A stretch of 25,604 nt of DNA from an uncultured Pseudomonadota bacterium (GTDB lineage: Bacteria; Myxococcota; UBA796): contig CAJWHX010000003.1 of assembly GCA_913040875.1 (NCBI GenBank), forward strand, positions 1-25,604, given 5' to 3'. A program made the translations under genes and the position numbers. Positions 1 through 7,465 of this stretch are shown here, piece by piece. Position 1 is the stretch's first letter; the number at the start of each line of letters is the position of its first letter. Below the pieces are notes generated by a model. It saw nothing but the letters and a program-made list of their open reading frames with translations, made no database searches and was not told the origin of the DNA.

Positions 1-273
1 TGAGGACCGAAGTTCATAGTCGTTGGAGGCTACAGTCAATCGCTCTCTTGCATGGTCTGAAAATCCTAAATCGTACAGGGCACGCCCCTTCCAATACTCC
101 GCCTGTGCAACAATAAAATCATCCGGTTCTGATTGAGCGATGATGCCATTTAAAATGTCAATGCTGCTCTCAAGTTCGTCTGATTCCATCATCAAGTAGC
201 GCGCCTGTTGCAGTTGAAACCACAGCTGTGCATCCTCAGCACGGGCACTTATTATCAGTGCAAACAGCCACAT
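1..273 (-). CDS. Exported helical-repeat (TPR-like) protein, C-terminus cut off by window edge
   Basis: The ATG (271-273, reverse) sits directly after the TAG of the response-regulator gene, so the two are translationally linked. About 91 residues are visible. They begin MWLFALIISARAED, which reads as a signal peptide with likely cleavage after SARA and no basic residue before the hydrophobic core. The rest is helical with paired helices (LQQARYLMMES, IDILNGIIAQS, QAEYWKGRALYDLGFSDHAR). This is the alternating small/aromatic pattern of tetratricopeptide repeats, probably an envelope protein. Its place as third gene after the sensor kinase and regulator suggests a role in the same signalling or output. 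The frame is open to the window edge. No specific family is recognised and the TPR label is inference from pattern. Confidence 0.75.
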   Translation of the reverse strand, partial: MWLFALIISARAEDAQLWFQLQQARYLMMESDELESSIDILNGIIAQSEPDDFIVAQAEYWKGRALYDLGFSDHARERLTVASNDYELRSS

Positions 274-987
274 CTAGGACACTGGTTTGGCAATGAACTT
301 ATACCCAACGCCATGCAAGGTTTGAATAAATATCGGTTCTTGAATGTTGTCTCGCAATTTCTTTCTGACCGTCAACACATGAGTATCCACGGTTCGTGTC
401 GCAACTCCGCCCCTGTAACCCCAAACCTCTTGAAGAAGCTGATCTCGGGTCAAAACTTTCCCTGCATTGGCGATAAAAAATGCCAGTAAATCTCGTTCTC
501 TTTTACTGAGTGGTTCGATTTCTTTGTCGTGGTGAATTTCATGCAAATCCAAATCAACCGTCGCCCCACTTTCATACGTCAAGCGTTTTAATACAATCCG
601 TGTCCGTTTGAGATTGGCTTTCACTCGGGCTTCAAGCTCAGACAATGAAAATGGCTTCGTCACATAATCATCGGCTCCCATTTCAAAACCCAGGAGTTTA
701 TCTTCTTCGGAAGACCGTGCACTCACGAAAATAATGGGCTTATCAAAACCACTGTCCCGTAAACTTTTACAGAGTTCAAACCCATCCACTTCTCCATCGC
801 CACCCCCACTTTCATGCAGCATGACATCTAGAACCGCTAAATCAAACTGACCATTGGTGGACTTAGAGAGCGCATCTTCCGGTGTTTGAGCGCCATCTGT
901 TTGATACCCTCGGCTGGTAAAAAATCGTTGCAGACTGTCTAGAACGTGCTCTTCGTCTTCAACAAACAACAGCTTACCATTTGACAT
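274..987 (-). CDS. OmpR/PhoB-family response regulator
   Basis: A 237-residue cytoplasmic DNA-binding regulator. The receiver domain (about 1-122) has the acidic pair DE11-12, the phospho-acceptor D54 in LAVLDVML, S89 in FVSA and K111 in TKPFS. The C-terminal winged helix (about 140-233) carries SKRERDLLAFF, GKVLTRDQLLQEVWG and TRTVDTHVLTVRKKL, typical of the Trans_reg_C family. A good AAGGAG site precedes the ATG. It lies 82 bp after the kinase gene and abuts the next gene, so it is the central gene of a two-component operon. Oddity: after D54-V-M-L the usual Pro-Gly loop is replaced by a longer Gly/acidic stretch (HESGGGDGEVDG), about seven residues more than in PhoB-like receivers. Targets are not shown. 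The adjacent divergent starch genes are candidates by position only. Confidence 0.95.
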   Translation of the reverse strand: MSNGKLLFVEDEEHVLDSLQRFFTSRGYQTDGAQTPEDALSKSTNGQFDLAVLDVMLHESGGGDGEVDGFELCKSLRDSGFDKPIIFVSARSSEEDKLLGFEMGADDYVTKPFSLSELEARVKANLKRTRIVLKRLTYESGATVDLDLHEIHHDKEIEPLSKRERDLLAFFIANAGKVLTRDQLLQEVWGYRGGVATRTVDTHVLTVRKKLRDNIQEPIFIQTLHGVGYKFIAKPVS

Positions 988-1021
988 TTGAGACTCCTTA
1001 ATATTGACTCATCACTGTCTC

Positions 1022-1050
1022 ATTATAATCGAATTTTCCCTGACTGCACA
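1022..1050 (-). promoter_or_regulatory. Possible internal promoter before the response regulator
   Basis: The 82-bp gap between kinase stop and regulator start holds a perfect TATAAT (reverse of 1022-1027), about 35 bp before the ATG. Seventeen bases upstream is only a weak -35 match, TGTGCA. It could allow regulator expression independent of the kinase, but the -35 is poor and the call is tentative. Confidence 0.25.
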
Positions 1051-1069
1051 CAGATTCAAATTTCCTAGG

Positions 1070-3073
1070 TCATCCAATTTCTTCCTCAACGAGAAGATCA
1101 TCTGGAAATTGTAAAATAAATGTACTACCACTGCCCAACTGGGAACGAACCAACACTGCACCCCCATGAGATTGCATGATGGCTTTGGTAATTGCCAACC
1201 CAATACCCGTGCCTTTGCGACGAAGAGCCTGTTTCTCCTTAGACCGAAAGAATGGTTCAAAAATATGCTCGATGTCCTCTGTTGGGATTCCAATTCCTTT
1301 ATCTGAAACCACAATTTCTACAAACCCCATGACACGTCTCACTTTTAATCGTATCCAGCGCTCATCACGAGAATATTTCTCCGCATTGGACAGTAAATTT
1401 GTCACGCATTGACTGAGGGCGTTGGCATCCAATCGCATCATCGGAAGTTCTGGATCCAGTTCCAACTCAAACTCCATATCCCGCATCGTCAATGTGACTT
1501 GAAGACCATCTACAACACGCTGAATAACAACATTTAAGTCTACTTCTCTCAACATGAACGACTTGTTGTCTCTTTCAATGGCTGCATAATCCAGCACATT
1601 ATCAACAAGCCAAGTCAACCGTTCGCTCTCACGTACTATGGCTTCATAATTCGCTTGAAGTTCATCCTCGCGTATCAATCCGAACATCAAAGACTCCCCT
1701 TTTAGACGAATCTGTGTAATTGGGGATCGAAGTTCATGAGAGACAGAAGCCGCAAAGTTGCTTTTGATATTGGCCGTTCTGAGTTCCGAAACGGTCACAC
1801 GAGTCGATAGAATAGCTCCAAAGAGCATCACGAACAGAGCAAATCCTATCAAACTGAGCTTCTGCCTTCTACGCAAAGCCGATTGTTCTTCCAAGGAAGA
1901 TACGTCTTTTGCCACAACAGAGATAGACCAACCGTCCAACCACGGAATGTATCGCCTCGTTAATTGCTGCAGAGGTACCTTACTTTGTGGCGCCAACAGA
2001 TCCATCGACAGTAAACCGTCTCTCAACGATTCCGTTTCGGCCATTTCTCGAAGTTGATTCAGCATATCTCCTTTATGAAGGCCAAATAGATATGTCTGAC
2101 CATCCCAAATCGTTCGGGCCCAAATCGCCTGCTCACCTTCTTCCCACAACAGGGTCCCTGACTGCATTTGTCGTGGATGTGCCATCACTTCTCGCCACTC
2201 ATTCTCCCATCTCGACACCCAATACAAACTGTATAGCTGCTCTTCAATTCTAGACCGCGTATTGTCTACATAGGTTCTTTCTTCTGGTTTCAAGACGCTC
2301 ATTGGATTCTGATCCAAAAAGTCTTGAACAAATCGCTGAGCTACGATCCCATCGATCCCCTCTCCGACAACCCACGGATCTGAAAGTATCGAATCTGTAA
2401 CAGCACGAAACTCTCCAAAATCAAGACCATCTTCTTTGGCCAACTCAATGAGTGCCAAGTGTCTCAACTTCGCGCCGGAAACGTGACGATACCGCGAATT
2501 TAACAAGGAGCGAACAACGTATTTGGCCTCTGTATTTCGTCCAGCAGACTGAAGATTCTTCACAGTTTGATATTGAATATTGTCTCGAGTCCTATCATCT
2601 GTCTCAACAATGGTTCTACCGACTTGATACGCAGGATGAAACAAAACATCTGCACCTTTTGTCTCATTATGCTCTACAAAAGGTGCATTCATCTGCATAT
2701 TCCGATCGAACCGAAGAACCATCCGTTGATGAGTGTGAAACGTTCGAAGCGGCGTTTGACCAGTTTCAAGTACTGTTTTTACGCTCTGTTCAAAGCCTAT
2801 GATGTCGGAATTCATCTCTTGTAGAAAAGCGAGCGCCACGTTACGAGAGAGATCTTCGAGCTCAGATTGTGTTTGCTCTTCTTGGTCTTGTATGGAGATC
2901 ACTCCAAAGTACGCTAGAAAAATCGCGGGTAAAATAACAAAGCCCACCGCAAGAAGTAAAAATTGAATTACTCCCTGCAACCGAAGCGCCGTTTCTAAGG
3001 CCCGTACTTTACCCAGTCTCCAACGTAGGAGTGATGCAACTATTCGAGTACCAAAAGGAACATTGGAGGACAT
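1070..3073 (-). CDS. Membrane sensor histidine kinase with large periplasmic domain
   Basis: About 667 residues from the ATG at 3073. Order: short basic cytoplasmic tail; transmembrane helix about 35-57; roughly 345-residue periplasmic sensor; second helix about 406-424; HisKA with phospho-acceptor H446 in SHELRSP; HATPase_c with N-box NLLSNAEK (N563), G1 DKGIGIP (about 591) and G2 GTGIGLA (about 621). All catalytic boxes are intact. The sensor has no recognised ligand motif; part of it (about 165-220) is helical and TPR-like. It heads the operon with the regulator downstream. The start is uncertain: the frame is open upstream to a TTG at 3139 and an ATG at 3118, but those would overlap the divergent isoamylase gene, and none of the candidates has a clear Shine-Dalgarno site. 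Kinase identity is firm; the signal sensed is unknown. Confidence 0.93.
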   Translation of the reverse strand: MSSNVPFGTRIVASLLRWRLGKVRALETALRLQGVIQFLLLAVGFVILPAIFLAYFGVISIQDQEEQTQSELEDLSRNVALAFLQEMNSDIIGFEQSVKTVLETGQTPLRTFHTHQRMVLRFDRNMQMNAPFVEHNETKGADVLFHPAYQVGRTIVETDDRTRDNIQYQTVKNLQSAGRNTEAKYVVRSLLNSRYRHVSGAKLRHLALIELAKEDGLDFGEFRAVTDSILSDPWVVGEGIDGIVAQRFVQDFLDQNPMSVLKPEERTYVDNTRSRIEEQLYSLYWVSRWENEWREVMAHPRQMQSGTLLWEEGEQAIWARTIWDGQTYLFGLHKGDMLNQLREMAETESLRDGLLSMDLLAPQSKVPLQQLTRRYIPWLDGWSISVVAKDVSSLEEQSALRRRQKLSLIGFALFVMLFGAILSTRVTVSELRTANIKSNFAASVSHELRSPITQIRLKGESLMFGLIREDELQANYEAIVRESERLTWLVDNVLDYAAIERDNKSFMLREVDLNVVIQRVVDGLQVTLTMRDMEFELELDPELPMMRLDANALSQCVTNLLSNAEKYSRDERWIRLKVRRVMGFVEIVVSDKGIGIPTEDIEHIFEPFFRSKEKQALRRKGTGIGLAITKAIMQSHGGAVLVRSQLGSGSTFILQFPDDLLVEEEIG

Positions 3074-3078
3074 AAAAG

Positions 3079-5523
3079 ATGAAACGGTGGTTATGGTTTG
3101 GATGGATACTAACAGCATGTGCCAGTGAAAACTATGCAAGATTGTATCACACAGAAGTTAAAGCCCCATCTTTAGAATGGGAAAATCTTGAAAGCATGGA
3201 GCACATGGGCGCAACCTTAACCGATAGAGGTATCAACTTTGCGCTATATTCAGAGAATGCAACCCGTGTAGAGATCCTTCTCTTTGATGATCCAGAATCA
3301 AATCAACCTACACAGCAGTTTCCACTCGAACGTGTCAATGACAGCCTGTGGAACATCTACATCGAGGGCATCGGCGATGGTCAACACTACGGTTTCATCG
3401 CTTGGGGACCCAACTGGGAGTACGATGAAAACTGGCTCCCTGGTCGCATCGATGGCTTTATTGCAGACGTCGACAATCAAGGGAACCGATTCAATCCGAA
3501 CAAGCTGCTCTTTGATCCATATGCCCTAGCCCTTCATCGTGACCACGACTGGTTCAAAGGCTCTACGGCGAGTGGTCCAAAACGCAATGACATCACTTAT
3601 GGAGCCGGTGCCAAGTCTGTGGTTGTCACCAGTGACTATGCATGGTCAGATCATGAAGTGGAATGGAGACAACAGCGGGCTGACAATACTCTGGAAGGAC
3701 ACAAAGATCACCAGCTCATCTATTACGAAGTACACCCCAAGGGATTGACTCAAAATCCATCCAGTGGTGTCGAACATCCTGGAACCTACCGAGGAATCGG
3801 TGAAATCGCTCCGTATCTAAAAGATTTGGGAATTAATGCGATTGAGCTGCTTCCCATTCACGAAAAGCCATTGGACGGTGGCTATTGGGGATACAACAAT
3901 CTCAGTTTCTTCGCACCCGAACACTCCTTCTCTGCCGACTTTCAAGCAACAGGCCGCGTAGATGGCGTGATCGATGAGTTTAAATGGATGGTCGATGAGC
4001 TCCACAAACACGATATCGAAGTCATCATCGATGTTGTATACAACCATACCGGTGAAGGTGGATTGTGGCGTCAAAAACTGTTCTTTGAGTTTCATGGTTC
4101 TGACTTTGACGTCAATTTTGATCCTGTCGAGGTTGCTGGACTGTATTCATATCGCGGTCTAGACAATCAAGCCTATTATGCTCTGGCTCCAGATGGACAA
4201 GAATACTGGAACAACACGGGTGTTGGAAATCAGACGCGTCCAAACCACACTCCAATGCGGAAACTCATCATGGATTCGCTCTTGTTCCAAGTGGAAGAGC
4301 TGCACGTGGATGGGTTTCGATTTGACTTAGCCGGTATTTTGGGAGAGCCAGACCTCAACTACAACGCACCAAGCGATCCTGCCAGTACTGTTTTACAAGA
4401 CATCATTGACCATCCTGTAATGAAAGAGAACAATATCCGAATCATATCGGAGCCTTGGACTGCTGCTGGATCTGGACCGGGTATTGGTGGATTTCCAACA
4501 TCAACGGATGATCCCGCTTTTGCATGGAGTGAATGGAATGCTCACTATCGAGACTGGTGGCGCTCTTTCGTTAACAACTGTAATTGGGAAGGATGCGCAG
4601 GTAGTTCGGATGCCAAGTTTGTCCTCAACTCCACAGAAGGTGTTGATGGCGGGAATGTCATGACTGGTTCTGATGGGGTCTATGGATGGAATGGACGTAA
4701 GCCCTACCACTCGATCAACTTCGTAACCGTACACGATGGATTCACAATGTACGATCTCTTCTCGTATGAGGAAAGACAAAACGAGTGTGGCTTACTCAAC
4801 CCAATCTGCTGCGACGATCCATTTTCTGCTTGGTGTGACACCGAGTCCGGTGAAGAACACAACCGCTCCTACAACTGGACCAGTGAAACCATGAAACGTC
4901 AACAGATGCGCAATCTCTTTGCGGCGATGATGTTCTCTCATGGAACGCCGATGATCTTGGGTGGCGATGAATGGATGCGGACTCAGTATGGAAACAACAA
5001 CGCCTACTCAACTTGGGCTGACAACGAATGGAACTGGTTCCGATGGGGTGAATGGCAGAGCACAACACGCAACTTTCGATCCAGAATGCACGACTTCGTA
5101 CGACAGTCCATTCAAATGCGTAAAGATCACGAATATGCCTTTGCCCCGACTGAATATGGCGGTGGCATGCCGTTCGATTGGAAATCTCCGTCCAACGGAA
5201 GCATCGATTGGGGTGCTCGTCAGTTTATGATTCACTATTACGACGATGGAAACTGGGATCAAAAGGAACTGGCAATCCTCGTCAATATGGAAACATTCAG
5301 TACAGACTATACCCTTCCGCAAGGACGGTCTTGGACTCGTATTATGGATACACAATCGTATTACGACATGGATGGCACCAACGGAGAATCCGATGGCTAT
5401 TTCAATGCGACTGAAGATGCCAATACACGGGTGAGCGAAAATATTTGGCTGGAAGGCGATGGAACCATGGGATCCACTTATACCGTCCAACCATTCAGTA
5501 TCGTCATCTTAAAGGAGCAGTGA
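3079..5523 (+). CDS. Isoamylase-type glycogen/starch debranching enzyme (GH13), lipoprotein
   Basis: An 814-residue predicted lipoprotein: basic N-terminus, hydrophobic stretch and lipobox LTAC (C14, followed by Ala, so outer-membrane sorting is expected). A CBM48/isoamylase N-terminal domain (about 40-140) precedes the GH13 barrel. Seen motifs: VIIDVVYNHTGEG, DGFRFDLAG with nucleophile D416, ISEPWTAAG with acid E458, and VTVHDGF with D553. These are the isoamylase/GlgX-type signatures, for cutting alpha-1,6 branches of glycogen or amylopectin. Two Cys-rich loops (about residues 500-510 and 570-585) fit a secreted, disulfide-bonded enzyme. GGAGGA at 3065-3070 fixes the ATG at 3079. It is the first gene of a four-gene alpha-glucan cluster. 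It differs from cytoplasmic GlgX by its export signal. Exact specificity (isoamylase versus limit-dextrin debranching) cannot be settled from sequence alone. Confidence 0.92.
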   Translation: MKRWLWFGWILTACASENYARLYHTEVKAPSLEWENLESMEHMGATLTDRGINFALYSENATRVEILLFDDPESNQPTQQFPLERVNDSLWNIYIEGIGDGQHYGFIAWGPNWEYDENWLPGRIDGFIADVDNQGNRFNPNKLLFDPYALALHRDHDWFKGSTASGPKRNDITYGAGAKSVVVTSDYAWSDHEVEWRQQRADNTLEGHKDHQLIYYEVHPKGLTQNPSSGVEHPGTYRGIGEIAPYLKDLGINAIELLPIHEKPLDGGYWGYNNLSFFAPEHSFSADFQATGRVDGVIDEFKWMVDELHKHDIEVIIDVVYNHTGEGGLWRQKLFFEFHGSDFDVNFDPVEVAGLYSYRGLDNQAYYALAPDGQEYWNNTGVGNQTRPNHTPMRKLIMDSLLFQVEELHVDGFRFDLAGILGEPDLNYNAPSDPASTVLQDIIDHPVMKENNIRIISEPWTAAGSGPGIGGFPTSTDDPAFAWSEWNAHYRDWWRSFVNNCNWEGCAGSSDAKFVLNSTEGVDGGNVMTGSDGVYGWNGRKPYHSINFVTVHDGFTMYDLFSYEERQNECGLLNPICCDDPFSAWCDTESGEEHNRSYNWTSETMKRQQMRNLFAAMMFSHGTPMILGGDEWMRTQYGNNNAYSTWADNEWNWFRWGEWQSTTRNFRSRMHDFVRQSIQMRKDHEYAFAPTEYGGGMPFDWKSPSNGSIDWGARQFMIHYYDDGNWDQKELAILVNMETFSTDYTLPQGRSWTRIMDTQSYYDMDGTNGESDGYFNATEDANTRVSENIWLEGDGTMGSTYTVQPFSIVILKEQ

Positions 5524-5525
5524 TC

Positions 5526-6986
5526 ATGTCAATCATATTGGGACTCATGGGTCTGTTGGGACACAGTGCTGAAGCCGCTCCCGTCCAAGTTGGTGGATAC
5601 ATGCGCGTCATGACCAGACCCGACGTGCAAGGTGGAAACGGAACACTCGGATACTGGAACCTCTACGGAAGATTGTTGAATGAGCGCGGTTACACGATGC
5701 TCGACACCAGAATACAACTTCAAGAAGCAGACTCTTTCGGAGATCCGTGGAGCAGCGTTCACTTTCGAGCAGAGGGCGGATCGATTGCCAATACAGATGC
5801 TGGAAACGGCAATCTTTCCAACTTTCGGTTGTCACAGGTGTACCTGTTGAGTGGCAACAACATTCCAAATCTTGTCTGGCAGCTGGGAACCCTCGAGAGT
5901 TACTTTGGGGATCTGGGTCTCTATGACATGCGTCCAGCAATGGTGTTTACTGATACAGTCGGAATATCTGGTCGTTATCAAACCGAGCGTTCTGAATTGC
6001 TTATCGGTGTGGGGGATGCAGGATATGCCAAGTATGGCGCAGAATACAATACCGTTTGGACCAGTGGATTCACTCTGAGACACAGGCCCATCGATCGACT
6101 TGAATTCGGTATCGGTGGACAAGGATACTTAGAATTGGGCACACCTGGAAATCGCAATGCTCCCTACACCACACCAGAAATGGACTATGAAGACTGGCTA
6201 CGTGGTGAAGTCGTAGAACAATTCGATGCTGAAAACCCTTTCGACATTCTAGAGTTCCCCATTCCCGAATTGCAAAACACCTCTTCTTATACGGCAATTG
6301 GTTACATCGGGTTTGGTGGATTTGGTCCCGTTATCTGGAACAACTTCTACGCAACCTATCGTACATTGCACCCAGAGAAGTACACTACAGAGTACTTCGA
6401 GGGACAAGAGTTTAAACTGTACACCACTGACTTAACCGATGAAAGAGATGCCCTTCTCATTGGAAACGAGATGCAACTCCGAATCGTTCCCAACAAATGG
6501 GACATCGCATGGGGTATTCTCTATGGAAGACATCAAGATGGCGACAATGACATCGCTATAAGCGATCATGATCGAACCTATGCCTCAACTGTTCTTCGAT
6601 CTCAATGGTACATCAAACCCGAATTCCACTTCTTGATCGAGTCCAGCATCGCACAAGAAACCTCTCACAACGGTAGAGCCTATCGCGAACACGCCGATTC
6701 AATTTTTGCCAATACCAATGGTATGGCAGATGCTAGAGGCTTTGAGTACGGCGATACGGACACGCGCATTACATGGCAAGGTAAAACCGGTGTGGTCCTG
6801 AACCCAAATGGTGTCGGTATTTTCAATCGTCCATCATTGAGAGTGTTGTACGGATCTCAATACTCCAATCAAAACAACGCATTTGGAAACTCTTTTGTAG
6901 AATCACTCGATCAATACAACAACTTTGGAAATAGAGAACAACATTGGCATCACGTTGTTGCCGTGGAGACTGAATCATGGTTCTAA
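5526..6986 (+). CDS. Porin-like outer-membrane beta-barrel, probable alpha-glucan/maltodextrin channel
   Basis: 486 residues from the ATG at 5526, two bases after the isoamylase stop, with AAAGGAG at 5512-5518. The frame is open further upstream but that would overlap the isoamylase gene. A signal peptide (MSIILGLMGLLGHSAEA) is followed by VQVGGYMRV and many alternating amphipathic strands rich in Tyr, Trp, Gly and Asn. The protein ends in WF, the C-terminal aromatic recognised by the Bam machinery. Segments such as FRLSQVYLLSG and VWQLGTLESYFGDLGLYDM recall the strand layout of maltoporin-like or other carbohydrate porins, but I see no close LamB signature. Set between two secreted starch-degrading enzymes, uptake of released oligosaccharides is the likely role (inference). 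No plug domain or TonB box is present, so it is not a SusC-type receptor. Confidence 0.78.
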   Translation: MSIILGLMGLLGHSAEAAPVQVGGYMRVMTRPDVQGGNGTLGYWNLYGRLLNERGYTMLDTRIQLQEADSFGDPWSSVHFRAEGGSIANTDAGNGNLSNFRLSQVYLLSGNNIPNLVWQLGTLESYFGDLGLYDMRPAMVFTDTVGISGRYQTERSELLIGVGDAGYAKYGAEYNTVWTSGFTLRHRPIDRLEFGIGGQGYLELGTPGNRNAPYTTPEMDYEDWLRGEVVEQFDAENPFDILEFPIPELQNTSSYTAIGYIGFGGFGPVIWNNFYATYRTLHPEKYTTEYFEGQEFKLYTTDLTDERDALLIGNEMQLRIVPNKWDIAWGILYGRHQDGDNDIAISDHDRTYASTVLRSQWYIKPEFHFLIESSIAQETSHNGRAYREHADSIFANTNGMADARGFEYGDTDTRITWQGKTGVVLNPNGVGIFNRPSLRVLYGSQYSNQNNAFGNSFVESLDQYNNFGNREQHWHHVVAVETESWF

Positions 6987-7450
6987 TCACCCTTTTGACA
7001 GCCTGTTTGAAAAGTCCCGCCGTTGTTTCCAGTTCATCTACAGAACAATGGCCCACGTGGATGATATTGGAAATGACAGAGGATGAAGCTGTTCCAACAA
7101 GTGTTTCCAATCACTTGGCCAAAGCCGCGCAGCAGCACAACATCACACTCGACTTGCAGCCCACTCCTGCCGACTTTGAAATTGCAAAGCATGTCGGCGA
7201 CGTCGAAAGCCCCGTACTGGTCTTGGAGAGTCGTGCGGAGTTTTATGCACAAGTAAACGGACGGTTCCGATGGGAAGTCGATGTTAAAATCGATATTTTT
7301 GATGGGACTGACCACATCAGTGAAGAACTGACCATTCCAGTCTTCCATCAATTTCATCATGAGCGTCAAGCAGAGGCGCTAGAAGCCGCGCTACCAACAT
7401 TGGAGCGTAAACTGCACTCCCTGCTCAATAAACAGCTCTCCGCTCAATAA
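6977..7450 (+). CDS. Small lipoprotein of the alpha-glucan cluster, unknown function
   Basis: 157 residues beginning MVLITLLTACLKS: a very short signal peptide with lipobox LTAC (C10) and no basic residue before the core. The ATG overlaps the last 10 nt of the porin gene and has GGAGA a few bases upstream, so expression is coupled to the porin. The mature part is about 145 residues, mixed alpha/beta, with a long hydrophilic linker after the Cys and a C-terminal amphipathic helix (about 133-153). The middle (VLVLESRAEFYAQVNG, WEVDVKIDIFDG) reads as beta strands. Leu at +2 suggests outer-membrane anchoring. No known family is recognised. By context it could be an accessory of the barrel or an oligosaccharide-binding protein, but nothing in the sequence shows sugar binding. 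Confidence 0.82.
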   Translation: MVLITLLTACLKSPAVVSSSSTEQWPTWMILEMTEDEAVPTSVSNHLAKAAQQHNITLDLQPTPADFEIAKHVGDVESPVLVLESRAEFYAQVNGRFRWEVDVKIDIFDGTDHISEELTIPVFHQFHHERQAEALEAALPTLERKLHSLLNKQLSAQ

Positions 7451-7465
7451 ACGCTGGGCAATGCA

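Noticed and set aside
5008..5490. Long open frame (160 codons) on the minus strand inside the isoamylase gene
   Set aside because: It lies wholly opposite a well-supported GH13 gene, has no ribosome site I can see and no recognisable protein pattern; it is a shadow frame.
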